Shown piece after piece: positions 1-8,336 of a stretch of DNA of 25,059 bases. This stretch comes from a virus. The notes beneath the pieces are model-generated. The model worked only from the letters and a program-made list of their open reading frames with translations. It was not told the DNA's origin and did not search any database. Numbering within the stretch: position 1 is the first letter of the stretch; every line of letters begins with the position of its first letter. The stretch is taken from positions 1-25,059 of IMG/VR virus record IMGVR_UViG_3300029994_000019. The stretch is one strand, 5' to 3'. The translations under genes and the position numbers were made by a program.

Positions 1-291
1 GAAAATTTTCAAGATGTAGACTCTGTATATATGAGTCAAGATATCTATACTCAGTTTTTGAAATCAATGGAGAGCAATAGATTGTATACAGCTAATGGAC
101 AACCTGCCAGCGTTGGTTTAAATGTTGTAAGTATATATACTTCTGCTGGTCTTCTTTTAGTAAAACCTATTCCCTTAATGAGTAATTTTTGTCATGTAGG
201 AACTCATACTACATATGATGATCTTGTTAGGATTCAAGTGGATCAAATGTTTGAAGAGATAGTTTTAAAAGATTGTGAGTATGTAGATTGA
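1..291 (+). CDS. hypothetical protein, 5' end probably outside the window
   Basis: The reading frame is open from base 1 to the TGA at 289-291. An ATG at 31 would give 86 residues, but no Shine-Dalgarno sequence precedes it and the ten upstream codons are open, so the gene probably starts outside the window. At least 96 residues are visible. The product is a mixed alpha/beta-type sequence with a hydrophobic stretch in the middle (LNVVSIYTSAGLLLVKPIPL), and I recognise no catalytic motif. Its stop codon overlaps the TTG start of the following metallophosphoesterase by 4 bases (TTGA), which suggests translational coupling and a shared transcript. Function unknown. The coding call rests on frame openness and this overlap. 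Confidence 0.6.
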   Translation, partial: ENFQDVDSVYMSQDIYTQFLKSMESNRLYTANGQPASVGLNVVSIYTSAGLLLVKPIPLMSNFCHVGTHTTYDDLVRIQVDQMFEEIVLKDCEYVD

Positions 292-1319
292 AAGTTTTAT
301 TTATCGGCGATCCGCATCTTAAGATAAATCGTTTTGATCTAGCTATGCAATTCTTAGCGTGGTTAGATAAAGTTATCTTTGAACAGCGACCAGACCTTGT
401 AGTGAATCTAGGTGACACCTTTGATACACATGCAGTTCTGCGTTCTGAAGTCACTACTGAATTCATGAGACACGTATATAAGATTATAGGTGAAGGTATT
501 CCATATGTATATCTTCTAGGCAATCATGACATGTATAAGCCTAACGATGCAAAGTATCACGCTATGCTTCCATTCAAAGATAAGATTAAAGGTCTCTACG
601 TAGTAGATAAGCCTCAAGATCTATTTGGAATGACCTTTGTTCCTTATCAACCAGATGGATCTACTTTTCCTACTAAGACTCGTAAGATTGTAATAGCGCA
701 TCAAACATTTATTGGAGGAGATTATGGTCCTATCAGAGCAACAGAGGGCGTCGATCCGAGAAGCCTTAATACTTGCGAACTTGTCATCTCGGGGCATATC
801 CATAAGCGACAACGTCTCGTGGATCACGAGGTCGGACCCGAAATCGTATATGTCGGCTCTCCATTTAGTCAGTCTGCTTCAGACGTTGATCAATCGAAAG
901 GAATCTCAGTCTTTGATATGGGTACGTATGCAGAGACCTTTATACCAACTATATTGCCAACGTGGAGAAGACTTCACGTTGTGGTATCGCAGTCTACGGG
1001 GATTGAAATAGTTCATCAACTCGTACAGCAAGATATCTCTGGCAGTAAAGATCATTGGGTACTTGAATTAGAAGGACCTAAAGCAGAGATAGTTGGATAC
1101 TTAGGTTCTACTGAGTATATTAAAGCTATTAATGGTGTTGATGTAAAAGTGAAAACGAAGTTTAACGATAATGAGAAAAAGAAACTCGCTATCGAAGCTC
1201 GGACTATGGAACTTATTGTATCAGAGTATGTAGCTAAAGTGTATAACGGTTCTATAGATAAAAATGAGCTATTATTAGCGGCAAAAGCTGTTCTTAATGA
1301 GTCTAGACTGAGTAAATGA
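288..1319 (+). CDS. SbcD/gp47-like metallophosphoesterase (recombination nuclease subunit)
   Basis: The 343-residue protein has the calcineurin-like phosphoesterase motifs in order: D8-P-H10, GDTFD at 42-46, GNHD with N79-H80-D81, a histidine in IAHQTF near 138, and GHIHK near 168. This is the metal-binding set of SbcD/Mre11/T4 gp47 nucleases, and the length is close to T4 gp47. By family knowledge such proteins pair with an SbcC/gp46 ATPase in double-strand-break processing and recombination-dependent replication. That partner is not in the window and might lie upstream. The TTG start is chosen because motif I begins at residue 8, so no downstream start can work, and because it overlaps the preceding stop by 4 bases. 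The last ~150 residues match the position of the partner-binding cap region. Nuclease versus other phosphoesterase activity is inferred. Confidence 0.85.
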   Translation: MKVLFIGDPHLKINRFDLAMQFLAWLDKVIFEQRPDLVVNLGDTFDTHAVLRSEVTTEFMRHVYKIIGEGIPYVYLLGNHDMYKPNDAKYHAMLPFKDKIKGLYVVDKPQDLFGMTFVPYQPDGSTFPTKTRKIVIAHQTFIGGDYGPIRATEGVDPRSLNTCELVISGHIHKRQRLVDHEVGPEIVYVGSPFSQSASDVDQSKGISVFDMGTYAETFIPTILPTWRRLHVVVSQSTGIEIVHQLVQQDISGSKDHWVLELEGPKAEIVGYLGSTEYIKAINGVDVKVKTKFNDNEKKKLAIEARTMELIVSEYVAKVYNGSIDKNELLLAAKAVLNESRLSK

Positions 1320-1325
1320 AGTTAC

Positions 1326-1351
1326 CCACCTGGTATAATGTTATAAGGTGG
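1326..1351 (+). promoter_or_regulatory. extended -10 promoter inside a palindrome (possible operator)
   Basis: TGGTATAAT at 1331-1339 is a perfect extended -10 element. No good -35 hexamer lies 16-18 bases upstream. The -10 sits inside an inverted repeat, CCACCT at 1326-1331 and AGGTGG at 1346-1351, so a dimeric regulator could overlap the promoter. The predicted transcript starts near 1346 and the next gene begins at 1371, with AAGGAG at 1360-1365. The core CCTGGTATAAT and a following AGGTGG recur upstream of the protease gene at 9956-9975. Promoter function is inferred from sequence. Confidence 0.6.
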
Positions 1352-1370
1352 ATAGCACTAAGGAGCTAAC

Positions 1371-1820
1371 ATGGAGTTCGATAAGTTAAATGAATTTGTA
1401 GATCAGCAGAGATGGTTGTTGAACAACGGTCTCGTGCATGAATCTACAAAGAATCAATTATTCTTTTTCGGCTCTATCGTTCATCCTAGTGTACAAGCTG
1501 TCGAGATGAATCTTCAGACCGACATAAAAACTGTTGATTATATTTTGTATTTTAATAAGAAAGTACTTAATAAGATCGACAAGTACAAAGAGCTCTCCAC
1601 TGCCACATCGTTATTTGGTATGTGGAAGTTTAAACGCCTTCTTCAAAAAGAGGGTGACTTAAATCTTCAGGGCATATTAAATTCGTTTGTTAAAGGCTTC
1701 TGTGGTCCTGGCTGGACTACTAAAATCACTTTAATGGACTTCGATGCGTATATAGATAACATTGGAGAACCAAGTGAGCCCGAGCAACCAGGTCAGCAAC
1801 CTAATAAATTGCCTGACTAA
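1371..1820 (+). CDS. conserved-looking phage protein of unknown function
   Basis: The 149-residue protein has a strong ribosome site (AAGGAG at 1360-1365) five bases before ATG, and is the first gene after the palindromic promoter. It is mixed alpha/beta with several aromatic residues (FFFGSIVHP, GMWKFKR, FCGPGW). It ends in a proline/glutamine/glutamate-rich tail (SEPEQPGQQPNKLPD) that looks disordered. No signal peptide, membrane segment or catalytic motif is evident. Its 3' end overlaps the next gene out of frame by about 47 bases. Position directly upstream of the terminase genes suggests a packaging-era role or a regulatory role, but nothing in the sequence decides this. Confidence 0.75.
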   Translation: MEFDKLNEFVDQQRWLLNNGLVHESTKNQLFFFGSIVHPSVQAVEMNLQTDIKTVDYILYFNKKVLNKIDKYKELSTATSLFGMWKFKRLLQKEGDLNLQGILNSFVKGFCGPGWTTKITLMDFDAYIDNIGEPSEPEQPGQQPNKLPD

Positions 1821-2172
1821 TGATGAAGACCAGCGTCAAAACCTATGGATCCACTATTTAAGTGGTAACCCGCCGTCTTCATTCGCATCCTATTTAAGCA
1901 AGATAGAACGAGAATTCTCTTTAGATTCTCAAATCCAGCAAACGTTATGGGATACCCATTCCAACCCCAAAACGGATAAGTTCCAGGAATTACTAGTAAA
2001 TTTCAGTGAAATTGAGCAATCAGTACTATGTCTGTTGGCACTTGGACTGACGATAAGTGAAATCTCTTCATACAAAGGTATCAGCGAGGTGCGTATTAGG
2101 CAGCTGATCTCAGTTGTAAGGTATAATGAATGCTGGGAAGAGATATATGGCATTAAAGAAAAGACTGACTGA
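1774..2172 (+). CDS. small HTH protein resembling sigma-70 region 4
   Basis: The C-terminal half contains FSEIEQSVLCLLALGLTISE followed by ISSYKGISEVRIRQLISVVR, the pattern of sigma-70 region 4 / LuxR-type helix-turn-helix proteins (an E-x-x-V-L-x-L opening, then I-S-E-I and V-R-I-R-Q-L). I chose GTG at 1774 because GGAG at 1764-1767 is six bases upstream; an in-frame TTG at 1762 is possible but lacks a ribosome site. That gives about 132 residues. No region 2 is present, so it cannot be a complete sigma factor by itself. It may be a DNA-binding regulator or one part of a split sigma-like system. It overlaps the genes on both sides, so it is co-translated with the terminase cluster. Confidence 0.65.
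   Translation: MSPSNQVSNLINCLTNDEDQRQNLWIHYLSGNPPSSFASYLSKIEREFSLDSQIQQTLWDTHSNPKTDKFQELLVNFSEIEQSVLCLLALGLTISEISSYKGISEVRIRQLISVVRYNECWEEIYGIKEKTD
2122..2127 (+). promoter_or_regulatory. possible -10 element ahead of the small terminase gene
   Basis: TATAAT preceded by AGG lies within the end of the preceding gene. A transcript starting about seven bases downstream would begin just at GGGAAGAG (2135-2142), the ribosome site for ATG 2147. No -35 is visible and TATAAT also occurs by chance in AT-rich coding DNA, so confidence is low. Confidence 0.3.
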
Positions 2173-2779
2173 CGAAGAGAAGTACGGGCTAAGTGAAGAA
2201 GAGATTAAACTAGCTGAAAAGTACTTAAGAAAGCATAAGACAGCCGGGGCTCTTAAAGAGCTAGAAGCTGCAAAGTTATTTGAACTGTACCTACTAGGTG
2301 AGTCAATCCCAAAGATAGCCCAACAGTTCCCCCAATACAATTTAGGTCAAGTTGCCCTTACGGCCTCCCTACGAGGATGGGCCCATGATCGCGACAAGAT
2401 GATGCACACCCTGCAAGATCGGGTTCGTGCTAAAGTCGTTAAATCAGTCTTAGAACAAGTCGATTTCCTAACTGCCATGATGTCTGTAGCAAATGCAGAG
2501 CACTTAGAGAAGATGATGAAATACTGTCAAGATCCAATTAATAATCCAAAGCCTGACATGCGTGTGACCAATATTAAAGAATATAAGGATGTTGCAGAGA
2601 CTTTATATAAGATTGTCTCCGGTGCTACTCCTGGCTCTGGCAAGAATAAAGAGCGTTCACCAATGTTTGAAGCCTTGACCCCTCCAACTCCCAAGAAGGA
2701 AGTTGAAGTGCAAGAAGATGATGCAAGTACTTTACTTAGTCATGCGGTAGGAAATAATGAGCAAGAAGACCAGCACTAA
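2147..2779 (+). CDS. terminase small subunit
   Basis: The 210-residue product precedes and overlaps the large terminase gene, the usual position for the small subunit. An HTH-like segment lies in the first third (KLFELYLLGESIPKIAQQFP then a second helix through QVALTASLRGW), fitting the DNA-recognition domain of small terminases. Helices follow (DRVRAKVVKSVLEQVDFLTA and on), matching an oligomerisation core, and the tail is acidic and probably disordered. It would recognise phage DNA, form a ring and regulate the large subunit's ATPase. ATG 2147 is preferred over the in-frame ATG 2126 because GGGAAGAG lies just upstream of it; the 2126 start would add seven residues. Assignment rests on the HTH, size and synteny. 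Confidence 0.75.
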   Translation: MALKKRLTDEEKYGLSEEEIKLAEKYLRKHKTAGALKELEAAKLFELYLLGESIPKIAQQFPQYNLGQVALTASLRGWAHDRDKMMHTLQDRVRAKVVKSVLEQVDFLTAMMSVANAEHLEKMMKYCQDPINNPKPDMRVTNIKEYKDVAETLYKIVSGATPGSGKNKERSPMFEALTPPTPKKEVEVQEDDASTLLSHAVGNNEQEDQH

Positions 2780-4697
2780 GCTTACCTTCGAGCAACAGAA
2801 GAAAATGCTGCTTACTCCTTGTAAAACAAGGAACGAAGTTAAAACTTGGATTAAATATCACCTTGGACTTGAGTTACCGGACGTTACTGTCTCTAGGTAC
2901 TCGGACACTAATCCCTTAGACGTTATCTGGGAAGTGTATCGTATCTGTGTTCTAGGTATCAACCCAGACAATATTCAGGAATTGCTTTTCGTCGCCGGTC
3001 GAGGATCGGGTAAGACTCTCGGTATGGCTATCGCAGAACTCATGATTCTTTTTCATGATAAGCGAGATGTGGTTCACGTTGGAGCTATTCAGACTCAAGC
3101 TGAGCGATGCTATGCATATCAAAAAGGCTATCTATATAATCGCAAGCTAAAACCTATTGTGATGCCGCCGGATCTTCCCGAAGATCAAAGAATTGTTGAA
3201 AAAGCAAACATGTCGAAGTCTATCTTCAACATTGGACATGACAAAGTTACTCTAGAGGTTCTTCCTTGTACGCTAAAAGCTTGTAACGGTCCTCACGTTC
3301 CGCTAGTTGTAGTTGATGAGATCGATACTGTATCTGGTGAAGGTTTGAAAGCCTTCCGAGAGATTTCCGGTATGTTAGACTCAAGAGCTGGCAAGAAGGC
3401 TCTACGCGTAGGTATTTCTACACGTAAGTCTCGCTACGGCTTAATGAATCAGAAGCTTGAAGAGATCGAAGGCAATCCAGATAAGACCCGCGTTGCGCGA
3501 CGTTGGACTGCATTTGAGTTTACAGAGCGTTGTCCTGATAGTCGTTCTGGTACTCAGAAGATGGACTTATTTGTCAACCAAGACAAGATGGAAGTCTTGA
3601 ACCAAGAAGAGTTTGATAAGAAGGATAGAAACAAGCAAAAAGAGTATCTTCCTTACCAAGGATACACTGGTTGCTATAAGTGCCCGCTATTCTCCGTATG
3701 CTTGACAGATGCTAAGAAGCAGAACTCTACTTCTAACATGTTAAAGAGTTTGGATGAGATGATTCAAAAAGTTAGATCCGAGGGCGCCGATTGGGCCCTT
3801 GCTCAGCTCATGAACTTAAAACCTTCAGTTGAAGGTATCGTGTTTCGAGAGTTCGATGAGAAGATTCACATTCGTACTTGGAATGAGATGTGGATGACTC
3901 TAGTAGGTAAAGAGTATCCAGGTGAATGTACTCACGATATGTTCGTCAAGAAGTGCCACGAGATGAGAGTTCCATGCTATGCTGGAATCGACTGGGGTTT
4001 CTCTTCTCCAAATACTGTAGTGTTCTTTTTCGTAGATTCAAGAGATAATATCTATGTAGTCAAGTGTGACGGTATGACTTATGTTAGCTCTCCTACTTGG
4101 ATTCACCATATTAAGACTAAGTACCATAACATGTATCGATGTCAACTTTATGTTCCTGATGCTGCCGATCAAGGTGCGATCATGGAGATGCAGAAGGCTG
4201 GTCTACCGGTCGCCAATCAAGCGGATAAGGGTGCCATCAACACAGGTATACAAGTTATCAAAAAGTTTTTAAAGATGCCGGGTACGATCGACGCAAAACT
4301 ATTCTTAGCAAAAGACCATTGCGTACCTCTTGTGAGAGAGTTCAATCTATATCACTTTAAGACAGATGCTGCAGGATTGGTTACAGATGACCCAGATACC
4401 GAACACGATCACTGGATTGATGCATTGCGTTATCCGATGACCCTACTGTTTGGTGCCTCTCAGATCATCCTTGGAAGCGGTTTGACGGATCAAGCTACTA
4501 ATCTTACGGACAATAACGGTAACTTTAACAGGATGCCGACTCCGACTGAGTATGCGCTCGCTCAGGGTATTCAGATGGCCCCGCAAGAAGTAGATAGGTC
4601 TAAACTTGGAAAGATAGGGAAACCCTCCGAGTTAGAGGACCAAAATGATGACGATGACTCTAATAGTGGAGCCGGAGGTTTTATCTGGTCAGTTTAA
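2757..4697 (+). CDS. terminase large subunit (packaging ATPase/nuclease)
   Basis: The 646-residue protein has an N-terminal ATPase with Walker A GRGSGKT at 81-87 and Walker B LVVVDEID with D187-E188. The C-terminal RNase H-like nuclease shows GIDWGF (D412), DAADQG (D468, D471) and DHWIDALRYP (D551, D555). These are the packaging motor and headful- or end-cutting nuclease of tailed phages. Between the two domains lies a cysteine cluster (C306-x2-C309-x5-C315) that could bind a metal. It starts inside the small terminase gene (22-base overlap). The tail (residues ~620-640) is rich in Asp, Asn and Ser. It is followed by an HNH endonuclease gene that separates it from the portal gene. Confidence 0.95.
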   Translation: MSKKTSTKLTFEQQKKMLLTPCKTRNEVKTWIKYHLGLELPDVTVSRYSDTNPLDVIWEVYRICVLGINPDNIQELLFVAGRGSGKTLGMAIAELMILFHDKRDVVHVGAIQTQAERCYAYQKGYLYNRKLKPIVMPPDLPEDQRIVEKANMSKSIFNIGHDKVTLEVLPCTLKACNGPHVPLVVVDEIDTVSGEGLKAFREISGMLDSRAGKKALRVGISTRKSRYGLMNQKLEEIEGNPDKTRVARRWTAFEFTERCPDSRSGTQKMDLFVNQDKMEVLNQEEFDKKDRNKQKEYLPYQGYTGCYKCPLFSVCLTDAKKQNSTSNMLKSLDEMIQKVRSEGADWALAQLMNLKPSVEGIVFREFDEKIHIRTWNEMWMTLVGKEYPGECTHDMFVKKCHEMRVPCYAGIDWGFSSPNTVVFFFVDSRDNIYVVKCDGMTYVSSPTWIHHIKTKYHNMYRCQLYVPDAADQGAIMEMQKAGLPVANQADKGAINTGIQVIKKFLKMPGTIDAKLFLAKDHCVPLVREFNLYHFKTDAAGLVTDDPDTEHDHWIDALRYPMTLLFGASQIILGSGLTDQATNLTDNNGNFNRMPTPTEYALAQGIQMAPQEVDRSKLGKIGKPSELEDQNDDDDSNSGAGGFIWSV

Positions 4698-4721
4698 GTG
4701 TTTATATGGTACATTTATAAG

Positions 4722-5327
4722 ATGAAACGTTGCGGTGGTTGTTTAAAAGATCAACAATTAAGTGAATACCATAAAAATAATAGGACTTTAGACAGCCTTA
4801 ATACGTCTTGCAAAACATGTGTAGCCAAAACTTCTGCAAAATATAGAGCGAAAAATAAGTCTAAAATAGCTGATGTAAAAAAGAAATGGTACGAAGCTAA
4901 CAAGGATCAGGCTTTGAACTATGCTAGTGAATACTATAAGAATAACAAGAGTGTTGTCATTAAGAAGGTTGTTGAATATAGAAGAAATAGACTAAAGGTT
5001 GACCCTATATTCAAATTGCAAAAGAACATGCGTCATAGGCTTAGTAATTTATTAAAACAGCAATCTTCAAGGGTTGCTATCAATTTCTTGGGTTGTACAT
5101 TAGATGAATTTAAGATCTATATTGAGTCTAAATTTTATAACTATATGACTTGGGACAGCTATGGACAATGGGAAATAGATCATGTTAAGCCATTGGCTTC
5201 TTTCGATCTCAGTGATCCTAATCAGTTGAAGGCGGCTTGTCATTATAGCAATCTTCAGCCACTATGGAAGCAAGATCATGTTACTAAGACAACTAACGAT
5301 GTAAGGCAATCGAAGGGTACAATATAA
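4722..5327 (+). CDS. free-standing HNH homing endonuclease (copy 1)
   Basis: The N-terminus carries a zinc knuckle (MKRCGGC, then SCKTC: C4, C7, C30, C33). A basic helical middle follows, and then the HNH signature TWDSYGQWEIDHVKPL with CHYSNLQPLW and a Lys/Asn-rich end. This layout is typical of phage HNH endonucleases that nick or cut a recipient genome and copy themselves into it. I chose ATG 4722 because it places the zinc knuckle at the extreme N-terminus as in this family; a GTG at 4698 would add eight atypical residues. No ribosome site is obvious. It sits between terminase and portal, ending three bases before the portal start. It is similar to the HNH gene at 22446 and more distantly to the minus-strand one at 15196. 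Confidence 0.88.
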   Translation: MKRCGGCLKDQQLSEYHKNNRTLDSLNTSCKTCVAKTSAKYRAKNKSKIADVKKKWYEANKDQALNYASEYYKNNKSVVIKKVVEYRRNRLKVDPIFKLQKNMRHRLSNLLKQQSSRVAINFLGCTLDEFKIYIESKFYNYMTWDSYGQWEIDHVKPLASFDLSDPNQLKAACHYSNLQPLWKQDHVTKTTNDVRQSKGTI

Positions 5328-5330
5328 GTT

Positions 5331-7304
5331 ATGGCAATCTGGGATCAATGGCTTAAAAATAGAATACAGGGACAAATAGACGATCTCATCAAAGCCGACG
5401 TGGGCGAAACAGAACCATCGTCTCCTCCAGCCGTTGGCGACATCGCAGATGGCGATACTTTACCAGATGTACCAGAAGCCGACCATGATGCCTCAGGTCA
5501 GATCGGACGCAAAGCGTTCGTAGATGATCCTTACTTTGACTTGATGGGAAGTCAAGTAAATTACAAATTTAAACTTACGCGAATCTCCAATAAGACTTTA
5601 AAAGAAGTCTCAGTTCGAGATTGGTTGATATCAGCAATCATTCAATGTCGCGTAGATACACTTTTAAGATTCTCCCGCATCGAGCACCGTCGTCATGAGA
5701 TGGGTTTTCGTATTGTTAAGAAAGACGGAGAAGCGCATTACACAGACGCAGAGAAGGATGAGATTGCGGCAATCGAAGATTTCATCTATCACTGCGGTCG
5801 TAAAGAAGGCACTCCAGCAGACGATAAGAGATTGTTCGGCGAGTTCCTCAAGCTTGTAGGCCGCGACGCATTGACGTTCGGTCACGTAGCTATTGAAAAA
5901 GTTAAGACACGTGCCGGTGGATTGCACCGTTTCCGCCCACTTCCAGGTGAATCAATGTACCTAGTCAACAAGGCTCTCTCTAAAGAGCAGTTGAATTCTA
6001 GTGCAATGAAGAACTATCAACTAACTAAACCTAAGAGTAACAACGATCCGAAAGCTGATCAAGTTATTAATGAAGCAGAGAATGACTACATCAAATATGT
6101 TCAGATCTCTTATGACAACAGACCTCTAGCTACATTCGGCGACGAAGACTGTATCTTCAAACTATTTAATCCTCAGAACTTTGCAGACTCTATGGGTTAC
6201 TGCTACTCTCCGTTAGAGTTGGCGATCATCAACATTACCAACCATATGAACGTAGAGAACTACAATGCTAACTTCTTTACTCATGGTTATGCTGCACGAG
6301 GCGTTCTTCACTTAAAGGGAACAGTAACTCAACAGAACTTAGCTAACTTTCGTAGAACTTTCTATAACTCTATTTCAGGAACTCAGAATGCTTGGAGAAC
6401 TCCAATCGTTGCAGGTCTTGATGAAGTTCAATGGGTACCGATGTCTGCAAATGCCCGTGAGATGGAGTATTTGAACTACAACAACCATTTGATGCGTATT
6501 CTTTGCGCTCAGTTCCAAATTGATCCAGTGGAATTAGGATTAGATTACCTTATCTCTGCAACTGGACGCTCTCCGATGCAGCAAGCTAACAATGAGTATA
6601 AGATCACCTACTCACGTGAGCGTGGTTTAGTGCCTTTGCTCATGTTCATTGAAGATATCATTAACTGCGATGTTCTTACTGCATTAGATAAAGATTTAGC
6701 AGCTAAATATAAGTTCGTATTCACCGGCATGACTGACGAGACTCCTCAAAACGAGATCGCTCAGATGCAAGCTGAGATGACTGTATGGAAGTCAATGAAT
6801 GAACTTCTAGTACAGGCTCAAAAGAACAAGATTACAGAAAAGATTGCCGACGTTCCGATGAACCAAGCTTTCTGGGCGCTCGTTGAGAAGAATTACACCC
6901 GTGGAGAGATTCGCGAGAACTTCTTTGGTGACAAGGGTGCATCTGAAAGACGCGAACTGCAATACATTCCTGGCGATCCATCGTTCTTGAACTGGAATCA
7001 ATTCCTTTTCACCATGGACGCTCAGAAGAAGCAAGAAGCTCAGATGAAAGAGCAGCAAGAAGCTCAGCAAGGCGAAGCTCAGATGAAGATGGCCCAAGAA
7101 CAGCAGAAGCATGAACATGCGGAAGCTGCTCACGGTCGTGATAAAGAGAAGCATGATCTTGAGATGGAGCAAATCAAGGCTAAAGCAGCCCACGACGTTG
7201 TTCAACCTAGTGTAAAGGACACCGCTAAGCAATTTGGCGCTACTAAGTCTGAAAACATCGGCGGAGTTCCAGTCGCCAACCCTATTAACAAATTAGGCCA
7301 GTAA
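5331..7304 (+). CDS. portal protein
   Basis: At 657 residues, directly after the terminase module, this is the expected position and size of a portal. Sequence features fit: an Asp/Glu/Pro-rich N-terminus; a long alpha/beta body with FFTHGYAARGVLHLKG near 330, and PIVAGLDEVQWVPMSANARE, then FQIDPVELGLDY, a pattern seen in portal proteins of HK97/T4-like phages. The C-terminal ~110 residues are highly charged and helical, with many Gln, Lys and Glu (MKEQQEAQQGEAQMKMAQEQ onward). It would form the dodecameric vertex through which DNA enters and leaves and to which terminase docks. The ribosome site is weak because the HNH gene ends three bases upstream, so translation may depend on coupling. 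Confidence 0.85.
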   Translation: MAIWDQWLKNRIQGQIDDLIKADVGETEPSSPPAVGDIADGDTLPDVPEADHDASGQIGRKAFVDDPYFDLMGSQVNYKFKLTRISNKTLKEVSVRDWLISAIIQCRVDTLLRFSRIEHRRHEMGFRIVKKDGEAHYTDAEKDEIAAIEDFIYHCGRKEGTPADDKRLFGEFLKLVGRDALTFGHVAIEKVKTRAGGLHRFRPLPGESMYLVNKALSKEQLNSSAMKNYQLTKPKSNNDPKADQVINEAENDYIKYVQISYDNRPLATFGDEDCIFKLFNPQNFADSMGYCYSPLELAIINITNHMNVENYNANFFTHGYAARGVLHLKGTVTQQNLANFRRTFYNSISGTQNAWRTPIVAGLDEVQWVPMSANAREMEYLNYNNHLMRILCAQFQIDPVELGLDYLISATGRSPMQQANNEYKITYSRERGLVPLLMFIEDIINCDVLTALDKDLAAKYKFVFTGMTDETPQNEIAQMQAEMTVWKSMNELLVQAQKNKITEKIADVPMNQAFWALVEKNYTRGEIRENFFGDKGASERRELQYIPGDPSFLNWNQFLFTMDAQKKQEAQMKEQQEAQQGEAQMKMAQEQQKHEHAEAAHGRDKEKHDLEMEQIKAKAAHDVVQPSVKDTAKQFGATKSENIGGVPVANPINKLGQ

Positions 7305-7305
7305 T

Positions 7306-7452
7306 ATGTACGTCCGAGAAGACGGCACTGTTGTAACTGATGAAGAGCGTTATGCCACAATGATGCTTATTAAGATCCTATATAGACTTCAACTCATAGA
7401 AGAAGAGCAAGCTATGAAAATAGCAACCCAGTTCCATATTCTGTATGTATAA
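7306..7452 (+). CDS. small ORF of unknown function (48 residues)
   Basis: An ATG one base after the portal stop opens a frame of 48 codons. The product begins MYVREDGTVVTDEERYATMM and continues as an apparently amphipathic helix to FHILYV. It exactly fills the space between portal and the next kinase gene, which supports it being real, but the ribosome site is absent and composition alone does not prove coding. Its TAA stop (7450-7452) lies inside a TATAAT (7448-7453) ahead of the kinase gene. No function can be assigned. Confidence 0.5.
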   Translation: MYVREDGTVVTDEERYATMMLIKILYRLQLIEEEQAMKIATQFHILYV

Positions 7453-7453
7453 T
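7448..7453 (+). promoter_or_regulatory. possible -10 element ahead of the kinase gene
   Basis: GTATAAT stands ten bases before the kinase start codon, with AAGGAA (7457-7462) between them. If used, the leader would be only about four bases, shortening the ribosome site. It overlaps the stop of the 48-codon ORF. No -35 is visible. Confidence 0.3.
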
Positions 7454-7463
7454 CATAAGGAAT

Positions 7464-8336
7464 ATGTCATTAATTATCCTTGAAGGTTTAGATCGTACAG
7501 GCAAGACTACGGTAGCAGATTATTTTGCTACTCAGGGCTTTGAAGTTATTCACATGTCTGCGCCTGATAAGGCAATGTCGCAATCTGGTTATATAGGACC
7601 TAGCTATCTAGATCAGATGGTGGAATTACTCACTGGTATCGGCGGTAGGAACGTTGTTCTTGACCGTTCTCACTACGGTGAGTTAGTGTGGCCTCAGGTT
7701 TATGGTCGTAAGGCTATGCTTGATGACGATGATATGGAGATCTTACACGAGATTGAAACTAGCATGGGTGCTAATCGTATACTTATGCAAGATCCTAACA
7801 GCGAGGCTCACTGGCAGCGTTGTGTAGATAATAATGAACCGCTCACTAAGACTCAATTTGTTAAAGCTAGATCGCTTTACTCAAATATGGCTGATAAGTA
7901 TGGCTTTGAGCGTAAGACTTTGAAGGACTTTCCAGATGCAGCACAGCCACTACCCGCGCTTCCGCCAGAAGCCCTTAATAAAACGAGGTCTACTTCGGAT
8001 GATGAGGGAAAGAAATCTGAAACTGCTGGAGCTTCTGGACAAACTGGGAATAATAACTCTGGAAATAACGAGATAAGTAAAACTAAAGAGCAACTTAAAC
8101 TTGAGCGTGCAAACGTTATCAATGAAGTCCTTTCCAAGCGTATCCTTAAGGGTCGCGGCGTTGCATACGACGAGATTGAGAAAAGTTTACGTCACTATTT
8201 GAATACTGAATTGGGTAAAATACTCGGGACTAGCAATGCTGTTACAACAAACGCCGCAGCTGGTTTAACTACTGAAGAAGTTGATTTACTTAAGTTTTTC
8301 TGTAAAACATTGAATGATAAAGGGGCAAAAAGATGA
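7464..8336 (+). CDS. P-loop deoxynucleotide-kinase-like protein with extra C-terminal domain
   Basis: Residues 1-~155 are a thymidylate-kinase-like P-loop fold: ILEGLDRTGKTT (G8-x4-G13-K14-T15) and a VVLDRSHYGE segment matching the DR(S/G) substrate motif. Such enzymes transfer a phosphate to deoxynucleoside monophosphates. After a low-complexity linker (Ser, Gly, Asn, Glu; ~170-205) comes a ~85-residue helical domain with ERANVINEVLSKRILKGRG and LTTEEVDLLKFFCKTLNDKG, which I do not recognise. Kinases of this family are usually about 200 residues, so the 290-residue length reflects the added domain. The gene has AAGGAA before ATG and overlaps the next gene by four bases (ATGA). A second, more canonical thymidylate kinase is at 15823. 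Substrate is uncertain. Confidence 0.75.
   Translation: MSLIILEGLDRTGKTTVADYFATQGFEVIHMSAPDKAMSQSGYIGPSYLDQMVELLTGIGGRNVVLDRSHYGELVWPQVYGRKAMLDDDDMEILHEIETSMGANRILMQDPNSEAHWQRCVDNNEPLTKTQFVKARSLYSNMADKYGFERKTLKDFPDAAQPLPALPPEALNKTRSTSDDEGKKSETAGASGQTGNNNSGNNEISKTKEQLKLERANVINEVLSKRILKGRGVAYDEIEKSLRHYLNTELGKILGTSNAVTTNAAAGLTTEEVDLLKFFCKTLNDKGAKR

Noticed and set aside
4698-5327. Interpretation of the HNH genes as parts of introns or inteins
   Set aside because: Terminase, portal and connector-candidate frames are intact and not split, and no intein blocks or intron-like cores are seen, so free-standing endonucleases are simpler.
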